Source: Palauibacter sp022826685 (GTDB lineage Bacteria > Gemmatimonadota > Gemmatimonadetes > Palauibacterales > Palauibacteraceae). Taken from it: a stretch of DNA of 64,000 nucleotides. Under the pieces are notes generated by a model, which saw nothing but the letters and a program-made list of their open reading frames with translations, had not been told where the DNA came from and did not search any database. Where the stretch lies: assembly GCF_965221685.1 (NCBI RefSeq), contig NZ_OZ244907.1; one strand, 5' to 3'. Every line of letters begins with the position of its first letter. The first letter of the stretch is position 1. A program made the position numbers and the translations under genes. Below, piece after piece: positions 51,399-61,005 of the stretch.

Positions 51399-52484
51399 TC
51401 ACCGGGCCAGCCAGGCGCTGAAACGCTCGTTCAGCTCATCCTGGTTGTCGACCCACCAGGACCAGTCCCTCCTCAGCGCGCGCGCCATGTTGGAGGGATG
51501 CGTGGGCAGGTGCGGACCCATCTCCACGCCGGTCTCCAGGTGAGTCGTGATCAGCGGCGCGGCCGATTCCCGCGCAGGACCGTACGAGATCCTCCGGCCG
51601 AGATCGGCGAGTGCCTCCGCGGTGCTCGCGAAGCTCACGAGCCGCATCGCTTCGTCCAACCTCGGCGTGCCCGCGACGATGGCCAGCTGGTTGATGTCGA
51701 GGAGCTGTCCGTCCCAGACGATCACGAAGGATTGTCCCTCGAGCATCTGCGCGTTGAAGATGCGGCCGTTGTAGGCCGTGCTCATTACGACCTCGCCGTC
51801 GGCCAGCATCTGCGGCGGCTGGGCGCCCGCTTCCCACCAGACGACCTCGTCCTTGATCGTATCCAGCTTGTCGAAGGCGCGGCTCACCCCCTCCGGCGTG
51901 TCCAGAACGGCGTACACATCCTCGGCCGGCACACCGTCGGCCAGAAGGGCGAACTCGAGGTTGGCCATGGGCACGCGGCGCATCCCGCGGCGCCCGGGGA
52001 ACTTCTCGATATCGAAGAAATCCGCGATCGTCTCCGGCCGGACGCCGGGGAAACGGTTGGCGTCGTATGCGTAGATCGTGGACCAGACGACGTTCCCCAC
52101 CCCGCAGTCGGAGAGGGTACCGGAGATGAAGTCCTCCTCGGCGGGCGTCCCGTCCGGTCCGGGGGGGAGCGCCTCCGGATCGACATACTCGAGCAGACCC
52201 TCGTCGCAGGCGAGCGTGACGTCCGAGGCGTTGAGGTCCACGACATCCCAGAAAACGTTGCCCACTTCGACCTGGGCCCGGATCTGTGCCAGACCGCCAT
52301 TGAAGTCCTCGACGTCCACGCGGATGCCGGCGGCCGCAGCGAACGGTTCGTACCACGCCTCGATGCTCGCCTGCTGATACGAGCCCCCGTAGGAGACGGC
52401 CGTGATCGACTGGGCCGCGGCCTGCCCTACGAAACACGTCGCGAGCAGGGCCGCATACGCCGACCCTCGCGCCAGGGCCGTCAT
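51399..52484 (-). CDS. ABC substrate-binding protein, PotD-like, copy 1
   Basis: A 361-aa periplasmic binding protein. A Sec signal peptide (ALARGSAYAALLATCFVGQAAAQ) is followed by a PotD-type fold starting SITAVSYGGSYQQA, with FNGGLAQIRAQVEVG and DVVDLNASDV. ATG at 52484 is chosen over GTG at 52502, which would overlap the upstream gene by 11 bp. It is very similar to the next gene in the operon, from an internal duplication. Confidence 0.82.
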   Translation of the reverse strand: MTALARGSAYAALLATCFVGQAAAQSITAVSYGGSYQQASIEAWYEPFAAAAGIRVDVEDFNGGLAQIRAQVEVGNVFWDVVDLNASDVTLACDEGLLEYVDPEALPPGPDGTPAEEDFISGTLSDCGVGNVVWSTIYAYDANRFPGVRPETIADFFDIEKFPGRRGMRRVPMANLEFALLADGVPAEDVYAVLDTPEGVSRAFDKLDTIKDEVVWWEAGAQPPQMLADGEVVMSTAYNGRIFNAQMLEGQSFVIVWDGQLLDINQLAIVAGTPRLDEAMRLVSFASTAEALADLGRRISYGPARESAAPLITTHLETGVEMGPHLPTHPSNMARALRRDWSWWVDNQDELNERFSAWLAR

Positions 52485-52491
52485 TCCCCCG

Positions 52492-53612
52492 TCAGTTCGC
52501 ACGAGTCAGCCAGGCGCTGAAGCGCTCGTTCAGCGCGTCCTGATTGTCCACCCAGAACTCCCAGTCGTTTCGCAGGGCGCGCGCGGCGTTCTCGGGGCTG
52601 GTGGGCATGTGGGGCGCCATTTCGACGCCGGTCGCCAGGTGAGTCGTGACGAGCGGTTCTCCCGACCGCCGGGCCGGACCGTAGGAGATCCGGCGCGCGA
52701 CCGCCGCCAGCGACTCGCCCGTCGTCGCGAAGCGCAGGAAGCGGAGCGCATCCTCCAGTCGCGGCGTCCCCGCCACGATGCTCAACTGGCCGTAGTCGAG
52801 CAGTTGGCCGTCCCACACAATCGTGAACGGCTGCTCCTCGAGCACCTGCGCGTTGAAGATCCGGCCGTTGTAGGCCGTGCTCATCACGACTTCGCCGTCC
52901 GCCAGCATCTGCGGCGGCTGGGCTCCCGCCTCCCACCAGACGACCTGGTCCGAGATCGTGTCCAGCTTGTCGAAGGCCCGGTCCAGCCCCTCCGGCGTGC
53001 GCAGGACGGCATAGACCTCGTCGAGGGGCACGCCGTCGGCGATGAGGGCGAACTCGAGGTTGACCTGCGGCACGCGACGCATGCCGCGGCGTCCGGGGAA
53101 CCTCTCCAGGTCGAAGAAATCCGCCATCGTCGCGGGCTTCTCATCGGGGAAGAGGTCGTCGTTGTAGGCGTAAACCGTGGAATAGAACAGCATCCCGGCC
53201 CCGCACGGACCCTGCATCTCCGCATAGAAGTCGTCCCTCGCGGGCGTCCCGTCGGGGGCCGGCGGCAGCATGTCGATGTCGATCGGTTCCAGAAGACCCT
53301 CGTCGCAGCCCCGCATCGCATCGGCCATTTCGAGGTCGACGACGTCCCAGTGGACGGCGCCGACGTCGACCTGCGCCCGTATCTGCGCCAGACCGCCGTT
53401 GTAGTCCTCCATATCCACGCGAATCCCGGTCTCATCGGTGAACGGGACCTGGATGCCTCCGCGGTACGCCCGGCCGTAGGAGCCTCCCCAGGAAACGGCC
53501 GTGATGGCCGGACCCTCGGGGGCCTGGGGTCCGCACCCGAGCGTGAACGCCGCCGCGGCCGCGAGGGCAACGAGCGTCGCATCGCGCGACGCGTGGATTG
53601 CAGATCTCCTCT

Positions 53613-53616
<4 letters not shown>
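52492..53616 (-). CDS. ABC substrate-binding lipoprotein, PotD-like, copy 2
   Basis: A 374-aa paralogue of copy 1 with a lipoprotein signal (VALAAAAAFTLGCGP, lipobox Cys), so membrane-anchored where copy 1 is free. Shared features: ITAVSWGGSYGRAY, YNGGLAQIRAQVDVG, EGLDRAFDKLDTI, WEAGAQPPQMLADGEVVMST. Two binding proteins for one transporter suggest two ligands or capture-and-deliver roles. The start overlaps the ATPase gene's stop by 4 bp (ATGA). Confidence 0.85.
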
Positions 53617-54752
<1,136 letters not shown>

Positions 54753-54883
54753 CTGGCGATTCTGCCTTGTTCTTCGGAATATGGAATGGTGATCGGTCCC
54801 CGGTCGGGGTCGATCAACTTGAAGCCGGCGGCGCGAATCCGCGAGTGTGTGCCACCGTGGCTGTTTTGAGCGGAGGAGGAACC

Positions 54884-55927
54884 ATGAAGATCAGGAATCG
54901 GACGGCGGGACGGGTCACGTGGGCGGCCTGCCTGCTCGTGCCAGTGGCCGGGCTCGCGATTGCCGTCGGAGGAGAACCCGGCGCGAAGATGGATTCGGCC
55001 TCTGCCGCTCAGGCCCTCGTCGCCCTGCTCGACGAGGCGGGACGAGAGAAGGCGCTCTTTGCCCTCGATGACGAGGAGCGTTTCAACTGGCACTTCGTCC
55101 CGAGGTCGCGGAACGGACTGCCGCTCGCCGACATGACGACCGAGCAGCGCGCCGCCGCCCACGACCTCCTTCAGGCCGCCATGAGCAGCCAGGGCTTTCT
55201 GAAAGCCAGCGCGATCATCGAACTGGAGCGAATCCTCGGACTCCTGGAGGGACGGCCCGAGCGCCGGGACCCGGAGAACTACTATGTCGCGATCTTCGGC
55301 GACCCGTCGTCGGAAGGGCCGTGGGCATGGCGGTTCGAGGGACATCACCTCTCCCTCAACTTCTCATCGCCTTCGGGCCGGCTCACGGTGACGGGCCCCG
55401 CGTTCATGGGCGCGAACCCGGCCCGCGTGCCATCGGGTCCGAAGGCGGGCTGGCGGCCGCTGGGGCGCGAGGAAGACCTGGCCCGGGCGCTCATGCGGAG
55501 CTTCACGCCGGACCAGCGCGAGCGGGCGACCATCGCCACCGAGGCCCCCAGCGACATCCTCACCGGGAACGACCGCGAGGCCCGGCTCGGCGCGTTCGAG
55601 GGCCTCCCCGCCGACGCCATGACCGCGGAGCAGCGCGCGATCCTGTTCGAGATCGTGCATGAGTACGCCGGGAACACGGCGACGGACTCCGACTGGATGA
55701 TGCGGGTCGAGAACGAGATCCCGGCGGACGACATCCATTTCGCCTGGGCAGGATCGCTCGAACCCGGCGAGGGACACTACTACCGGGTCCACGCCCCGGT
55801 CTTCCTCATCGAGTACGACAACACGCAGAACGACGCGAACCACGTCCATTCGGTGTGGCGGGACCTGGAGAACGACTTCGGGGGCGACGCGCTGGCGCGC
55901 CACTACGAGGAGTCCGACCACCACTAG
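54884..55927 (+). CDS. DUF3500-family exported protein
   Basis: A 347-aa protein with a signal peptide (VTWAACLLVPVAGLAIAVGGEPG). The body (FNWHFVPRSRNGLPLADMT, AHDLLQAAMSSQGFLKASAI, ENYYVAIFGDP, HHLSLNF, GLPADAMTAEQRAILFEIVHEYA, YDNTQNDANHVHSVWRD) matches the DUF3500 family, which has no assigned function. GGAGGAGGA precedes the ATG. It is intact and transcribed alone. Confidence 0.82.
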   Translation: MKIRNRTAGRVTWAACLLVPVAGLAIAVGGEPGAKMDSASAAQALVALLDEAGREKALFALDDEERFNWHFVPRSRNGLPLADMTTEQRAAAHDLLQAAMSSQGFLKASAIIELERILGLLEGRPERRDPENYYVAIFGDPSSEGPWAWRFEGHHLSLNFSSPSGRLTVTGPAFMGANPARVPSGPKAGWRPLGREEDLARALMRSFTPDQRERATIATEAPSDILTGNDREARLGAFEGLPADAMTAEQRAILFEIVHEYAGNTATDSDWMMRVENEIPADDIHFAWAGSLEPGEGHYYRVHAPVFLIEYDNTQNDANHVHSVWRDLENDFGGDALARHYEESDHH

Positions 55928-55972
55928 CGGCGACGCGGATCCCGGGCTTCCGCGAGGCGCCGGCTCGCGTCG

Positions 55973-58414
55973 CTAGCGGCCGATGAGCCTCAGGAAGCGG
56001 GGATCCTCGCGCACGCGCTCGAAGTCGCCTGCATCCGGCAGCGTGCGCCGTCGTCCGGGATTGAGTTCCACCGCCCGCTCGAGGGCGTCAAAGGCGTCGT
56101 CTTCGCTTCCGCTTTCGAGCAGGAGCGCGGCCAGCGTGACCCACGCGTTGTCGTTCTCCGGCGATCTGGCCGAGGCTTCGCGCGCCAGCGCCAGGGCGCC
56201 CTGCAGATCGCCGTCCCGCCTCATCCGCGAGGCTTCGCGCAGCATCTGACCCGAACGGTACATGTCGAGGACCCGGCGCAGTTCGGCGAGCGGTTCGTCG
56301 TGGTCGTCCACCCGGATGTCGACGACGCGGTCGCTGTAGCCGCCGTTGACCCGCGGGGCCACGACGAGGATGGCGCCGGACTGCATGCCGCGCGCGTCGC
56401 CGCCCGCCGCCTGTGCGGCGTCGAGCGCGTCCATGAGCCGTTCGGCCAGCGGGCCGGTGGACGATTCGAACGAGGCCGCCATCGCGTCGACGACCTCGGG
56501 CCCCGTGAGGATGTTCCCCTGCGCGCAGTAGTCCACGCCGCACCGGTGGCCCTTCCAGTCGCTCGCGCCGGTGCCGGTCCAGGCGGCCGTCCGTCCCTGC
56601 TGGTCGAGGATCGCGACCTGGCGGCGATCCCGGCCCTCGTCGCTCCCCACCATCATCTCGAGGGCCTCCTCGGGCGAGTAGCCGGCCTGGAGGAGCTGGA
56701 TGCCGATCGCCCCGTACATGGGGTTCGCGGCGGCCTGATGGGCGATGATCACGAGTCCGCCCTTCGCGTGCATCGCGCGGTTTCCCGCCCCGAACGCCTT
56801 CGACTGCACACCCATCCCCAGTTCGCCGGTCGCGGGATCGCGCCCGATGATCGAGTAGGTCCCGAGATAGTTCGGATCCGGGAGATCGGCCCCTTCGCGG
56901 TTACCGGACGTCGGGACCATGCGTGGCTCGGGGGCCGCCTCGGGCGACGCCCAGGCGCCTCCCAACGCCCGATGGACGGCCAGCCTCGCCAGGGCCAGAT
57001 CCCGTGTCGCACCCGCCAGCGCCGCCTCGACGTTAAGGAGCGTGCGCAGGGCGTCGAGATAGTCGGTGTAGCCCACGACCCCCGACTCGTACCGCTGCGA
57101 CTGCAGCTCCATCGTCGCCAGCGCCTCGTCGCGCTGGGAGGCGAGGAACGCGTGCCGCCGGGTCTCGTTCTCGAAACCGGCGAGGGCGGTTTCGACCTCG
57201 TTCACCGCCGTGACCACCGTCCGTCCGTACACGTTTGCCGCCTCGTCGAAGCGGCCCTCGGCAAGCGCGACATTGTTCCGAAGCCGGCCCGCCTGGAAGA
57301 TGGGCGCGGTAAGGTTCGTGATCAGATTCGTGAACCACTGCTGCGCGTTGAAGAGGTCGCCGGCGTCCGCGCTCGCCAGCCCGATGGAGCCGGACAGCGA
57401 GAGCGACGGAAGCAGTTGGGCCCGGCGCGCGCCGATGCTGTAGCGGGCCGCGTCGAGCCGCTGGCCGGCCGCCCTCACGTCGGGCCGCTGGAACAGGAGG
57501 TCCGCCGGAACCCCGGCGGGGACGGGATCCGCCGCCAGTTGCGGCGCGAGGGCGTCGGGCAGAATCGCCTCGACATCCTCCCGGTAGCCACCCAGCAGGA
57601 CGGCCAGGCGGGCTTCGGCGCTTGTGAGCTGCGTCTCGAGCTGCGGCAGCCCCGCCTGCGTGTTCCTGAGATCCTGGCGAACCTGGGACAGCGTCCAGGA
57701 ATCGATCAGGCCGCGATCGTAGCTCGTCGAAGCCAGCGACTCGCGTTCAAGCAGCACCCCCACCGCCTCGGCCGCCAGTTCGGTCTGCCGCCGCAGGCTC
57801 ACGATGTCGAAGTACGTGGTGATGGTCTCGGCCAGGATGCCGATCCGCGCCGCGTGAAAATCCGACTCCGAGGCCAGATACTCCGACCCCGCGGCGCGCG
57901 CGTCGTTGCGGGCGCGTCCCCAGAAGTCCAGCTCGTAGGCAAAATCCGCGCTGACGGAATACGTCGTCAGCTCGATTCTGTCGGGAAACGCGAAACCCGC
58001 GATCGAATCCCCCGGACCGCCCAGCCCGAGGGCCTGAATCTGCGCGCCGATGCCGGCATCCGTCGGCGTGTCGGTGTCGGCGACGGTTCCGCTCGCCCCC
58101 ACGCTCGGGAAGAGGTCGGCCCGCGCGATGCGCGCCCTGGCGCGAGCCTGCTGGACACGCGCAACGCCCGCGGCGAGGTCGAAGTTGGAGGCGAGCACGG
58201 AATCGACGACGGCGTCGAGCACCGGATCCCGGAACGTCGTCCACCACTCCAGCGGCTCGTACGCCCCCGGCTGCAGCCGGGCCGAGAAATCGTCCGGCAT
58301 CTCCGCCACCGGCTCCGGAAGAGACGGCCCCGGAGCCAGGGAACAGGCGGAGAGAAGCAGGAGCGGGGCGGCCCGCATCAATTCCGCCACACGTGGTACT
58401 CCCGGGCGCGTCAT
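55973..58414 (-). CDS. RND outer-membrane factor fused to a DUF1028 domain
   Basis: An 813-aa fusion. Residues 1-505 are a NodT/TolC-type outer-membrane efflux lipoprotein (lipobox LLSAC; LQPGAYEPLEWWTTFRDPVLDAVV; two OEP repeats). Residues 519-720 are DUF1028, an Ntn-hydrolase-like family: TYSIIGRDPATGELGMGVQS, HQAAANPMYG, AAWTGTGASDWKGHRCG, QGNILTGPEVV, VDDHDEPLAELRRVL. A TPR-like tail (about 725-813) follows. In stand-alone relatives the N-terminal Thr of T-[YF]-S-I is the presumed nucleophile; here it is T519, preceded by Gly. The ORF has no frameshift or stop. No RND pump or adaptor gene is next to it. Confidence 0.85.
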   Translation of the reverse strand: MTRPGVPRVAELMRAAPLLLLSACSLAPGPSLPEPVAEMPDDFSARLQPGAYEPLEWWTTFRDPVLDAVVDSVLASNFDLAAGVARVQQARARARIARADLFPSVGASGTVADTDTPTDAGIGAQIQALGLGGPGDSIAGFAFPDRIELTTYSVSADFAYELDFWGRARNDARAAGSEYLASESDFHAARIGILAETITTYFDIVSLRRQTELAAEAVGVLLERESLASTSYDRGLIDSWTLSQVRQDLRNTQAGLPQLETQLTSAEARLAVLLGGYREDVEAILPDALAPQLAADPVPAGVPADLLFQRPDVRAAGQRLDAARYSIGARRAQLLPSLSLSGSIGLASADAGDLFNAQQWFTNLITNLTAPIFQAGRLRNNVALAEGRFDEAANVYGRTVVTAVNEVETALAGFENETRRHAFLASQRDEALATMELQSQRYESGVVGYTDYLDALRTLLNVEAALAGATRDLALARLAVHRALGGAWASPEAAPEPRMVPTSGNREGADLPDPNYLGTYSIIGRDPATGELGMGVQSKAFGAGNRAMHAKGGLVIIAHQAAANPMYGAIGIQLLQAGYSPEEALEMMVGSDEGRDRRQVAILDQQGRTAAWTGTGASDWKGHRCGVDYCAQGNILTGPEVVDAMAASFESSTGPLAERLMDALDAAQAAGGDARGMQSGAILVVAPRVNGGYSDRVVDIRVDDHDEPLAELRRVLDMYRSGQMLREASRMRRDGDLQGALALAREASARSPENDNAWVTLAALLLESGSEDDAFDALERAVELNPGRRRTLPDAGDFERVREDPRFLRLIGR

Positions 58415-58421
58415 CGCGTGC

Positions 58422-59138
58422 TCAGGGCGCGACGCTGAAGCCGAACACCAGGTGCGCGCGATCCTGGTCGGGGTTCAGGATGTACGCGACGCTCACCGGC
58501 ACGGCGAAGGTTTCGGTGATCGCGAGGTCCTTGCTCGCCGTGACCCCCAGGTTGACCACGGCCGCTTCGTCGGTGCCGTAGAAGTCGCTCTCGCCGCCCA
58601 CGAAACCCATGTGCAGCCCGACACCCACTCCGGAGATCTCGAAGGGCACGCCCACCTCCGCGTACAGCACGCTGCTCTCGGTGAGCATGCCTCCGAAGAG
58701 GGAGATCGGGAAGGTCTCGGGACCCGAGAAGCCGAGCGACAACTCCACCGTGTGCGCCGCGCCGGCCCCGAAGCCCGCGTCCGCGCCGGGCGAAGGGAAG
58801 TAGTAGTCGGTGATTCCGACCGCGACGGAGAGGCCGGACTCGGCCGTCACGGTGTAGGTCGCCCAGAGATCGTTCTCGTTGGCGGAGGCGCCCGATGCGG
58901 AGATGGAGTACGAACCCCACGCGCCGAACTCGAGCCCTCCGGCCCCGAAGGTGATCGCCGGCTGCACGGCCATGGATTCGCCGAAGTCGACGCCGCGCCA
59001 GACATAGCGGCTCACGACGTCGGCCCCGATCGAGACGGACTGGCCCTGCGCGGGGACGGCGAAGGCGAAGAGGGCGGCGACGGCTACAACGAGCCGAAGC
59101 CCCTGGAGCCGGAACGAATCAACGCGGATCACGGGCAC
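58422..59138 (-). CDS. TorF/Gcw_chp-like outer-membrane porin
   Basis: A 238-aa exported barrel. A signal peptide (VVAVAALFAFAVPAQGQ) precedes SIGADVVSRYVWRGVDFGESMAVQPAITF, the standard start of the TorF/Gcw_chp putative porins, and antiparallel strand pattern after that. It lacks the usual final Phe but ends FGFSVAP. The GTG start at 59138 has GGAGG 6 nt upstream. It overlaps the transglutaminase gene's end by 10 bp. Confidence 0.75.
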   Translation of the reverse strand: MPVIRVDSFRLQGLRLVVAVAALFAFAVPAQGQSVSIGADVVSRYVWRGVDFGESMAVQPAITFGAGGLEFGAWGSYSISASGASANENDLWATYTVTAESGLSVAVGITDYYFPSPGADAGFGAGAAHTVELSLGFSGPETFPISLFGGMLTESSVLYAEVGVPFEISGVGVGLHMGFVGGESDFYGTDEAAVVNLGVTASKDLAITETFAVPVSVAYILNPDQDRAHLVFGFSVAP

Positions 59139-60001
59139 GATTCTCCTCCTCTTTCTATGGTAACCCGGGTGCGAAGCATGGACTCCGCGGAACCCCGGAA
59201 GACGCCGCGAGTCGGCGGAACGTCGGCATAGTCGCGCCCCACCGCGACCCGCACATGGCGCTCGTCGCATTGTGTGTCGTTGGTCGGATCGAAGCCGACC
59301 CATCCCATGCCCGGGAACCAGCTCTCGACCCAGGCGTGGCTCTCGCCCGTCGCCGCGCCACCGCCGTTTCCGCTGTCCGGACCCAGATAGCCCGACACGT
59401 AACGCGTCGGGATTCCCCAGCCCCGCAGGATCGACGCCATGACGTGAGCGTAGTCCTGGCACACGCCCTCGCGGCTCTCGAGGATGCGCTCGATCGGCGA
59501 ATCGACGGCGGTCGTACCTGGAATATAATCAAACGACTCGTGGAGTCGGCTCCCCAGGGCCGTGGCGGTCGCCAGCGGATCGTCCCCGCGTTCGATGCCG
59601 CAGCTTCCGATGAAGTCGGCGAGGAGCGGCGAGGAGCGGACAAAACGGCTCGGCTGCAGCATCAGCCCGAGTTCGGGAGCGCTCGTCGCGGCGCCGAGCC
59701 GGGCCCACGCGTCTTCCCCGGCCTCGGAGGACGTCTCCGGTATCGGGCCCACCTCCACCGTCGAGCGTCCGACGATCGAGAGGCGACGGTGCTTTCCGGG
59801 GCGATCGAAGAAGTGGCCCCGGTTGTGAAAGGGGCCTTCGAATTCGAATACGGAGCCGGACGGGTCGGTCTCGAGCGTGAACCCGCGCACGACCTGCCTT
59901 CGGTCCTGCACGGGGTGCAGATAAAGCGTCATGACGGACACCGTGACCGGCGCGCTGTAGACGAACTCGATCTCGTGTTCGATGGTGTAGCGCGCGATCA
60001 T
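59129..60001 (-). CDS. Transglutaminase-like protein, ATP-grasp/alpha-E system
   Basis: A 290-aa protein with an N-terminal beta domain (YTIEHEIEFVYSAPVTVSVMTLYLHP) and a transglutaminase-like core. The catalytic Cys is in REGVCQDYAHV, the His in SHAWVESWFPGMGWVGFDPTND, and the Asp in the same motif. This is the COG1305 type found with alpha-E and circularly permuted ATP-grasp proteins. It is probably a peptidase or amide-transferring enzyme. The ATG overlaps the previous stop by 4 bp. Confidence 0.88.
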   Translation of the reverse strand: MIARYTIEHEIEFVYSAPVTVSVMTLYLHPVQDRRQVVRGFTLETDPSGSVFEFEGPFHNRGHFFDRPGKHRRLSIVGRSTVEVGPIPETSSEAGEDAWARLGAATSAPELGLMLQPSRFVRSSPLLADFIGSCGIERGDDPLATATALGSRLHESFDYIPGTTAVDSPIERILESREGVCQDYAHVMASILRGWGIPTRYVSGYLGPDSGNGGGAATGESHAWVESWFPGMGWVGFDPTNDTQCDERHVRVAVGRDYADVPPTRGVFRGSAESMLRTRVTIERGGESCP

Positions 60002-60981
60002 GATGGGAGCCCCGCGGCCACCGGGTAGTCGACGTACGAAGTCTGGATGAGGCTGTGCAGCGCCCGGCTGTCGCGCGTCAGAGACTCGAAGACCTCCGCG
60101 GACGCCCCATCGGGTGGGGGTTCCGCCCCGCCCGGGTCGAGTTCGAGGGCCGCCGCCATGCGGAGCACCATGCGGTGCGGGGGGGCGAGCGGCGGACGTC
60201 CACCGGCCGGGTCGATTCCCCGCAGCGCGGATCCGATGCGATCGGTGGCGTAGCGCACGGAACGGGAGACCTCGGGGTTCCGCAGCAGAAAGCCGAGCAC
60301 GGAGCTGCGCCGCAACGTGAGCGACCGATCCCGGCGGTAGGGTTCGAAGGCGCCGCACACGCGCAGCAAGTCGACCCAGGAAAGGACCAGGCCGTCACCG
60401 TCCGGCCGCGCGATCCGATCCCACATGTCGAGCAGAACGACCTGCTGCTGCAACCGCTCCACGTAACGTCCGATTTCGAGGAATCGCCACGCATCGTCAC
60501 GCGCCATGTTGGCGTCCACGACTCCCGCGAGGAGGCGGAGCCGGTCGATCGCCCGGCTCACCAGCGCCGCGGGGCCTTCGCCCCAGGCGTCGGCGAACTC
60601 CGTCTCCTGGAGCCAGAGGAACCCCTGGTTCAGGCAAACCCACACGGGCAGGGGCAGCCGGGGCCGGATCTCCCTGGCGTTCTCCCGCGCCATCCCCCAG
60701 CACGAAATCATCGATGCCGGGTTCGTCGTGTCCTCGACGAGTCCGCCGGTCAACGTGTAGGCATCCGCGATGAGGAAGGCTTCGGCCTCGTCCACATCGG
60801 CCGGCGCGTGCGGAGGGGACTGGCTCAGCGCGCGGTAGACGACGCGCCACCCGAGGGCAAGTTCGTCGGCATCCGTATCCACGAGCCGGGTCAGCTGATA
60901 CTCGAGCAGACGGGCCGTGTTCTCGGTCCGTTCCGCATAGCGCCCAAGCCAGTAGAAGTTCGCCGCCATCCGGGCTAGCAT
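59998..60981 (-). CDS. Alpha-E domain protein (DUF403)
   Basis: A 327-aa all-alpha protein of the alpha-E/DUF403 family: MLARMAANFYWLGRYAERTENTARLL at the start, SMISCWGMARENAREIRPRL in the middle. In known systems it is encoded with a circularly permuted ATP-grasp and a transglutaminase, and is thought to help form or process peptide amide bonds. All three genes are adjacent here, strongly supporting a joint role. Confidence 0.9.
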   Translation of the reverse strand: MLARMAANFYWLGRYAERTENTARLLEYQLTRLVDTDADELALGWRVVYRALSQSPPHAPADVDEAEAFLIADAYTLTGGLVEDTTNPASMISCWGMARENAREIRPRLPLPVWVCLNQGFLWLQETEFADAWGEGPAALVSRAIDRLRLLAGVVDANMARDDAWRFLEIGRYVERLQQQVVLLDMWDRIARPDGDGLVLSWVDLLRVCGAFEPYRRDRSLTLRRSSVLGFLLRNPEVSRSVRYATDRIGSALRGIDPAGGRPPLAPPHRMVLRMAAALELDPGGAEPPPDGASAEVFESLTRDSRALHSLIQTSYVDYPVAAGLPS

Positions 60982-61005
60982 CGTTCGGCGCCCCTCTCCC
61001 GGCCG

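Noticed and set aside
50283..52520. 745-codon plus-strand ORF across PotB and PotD genes
   Set aside because: Antisense shadow without motifs; the minus strand carries a complete operon with overlaps.
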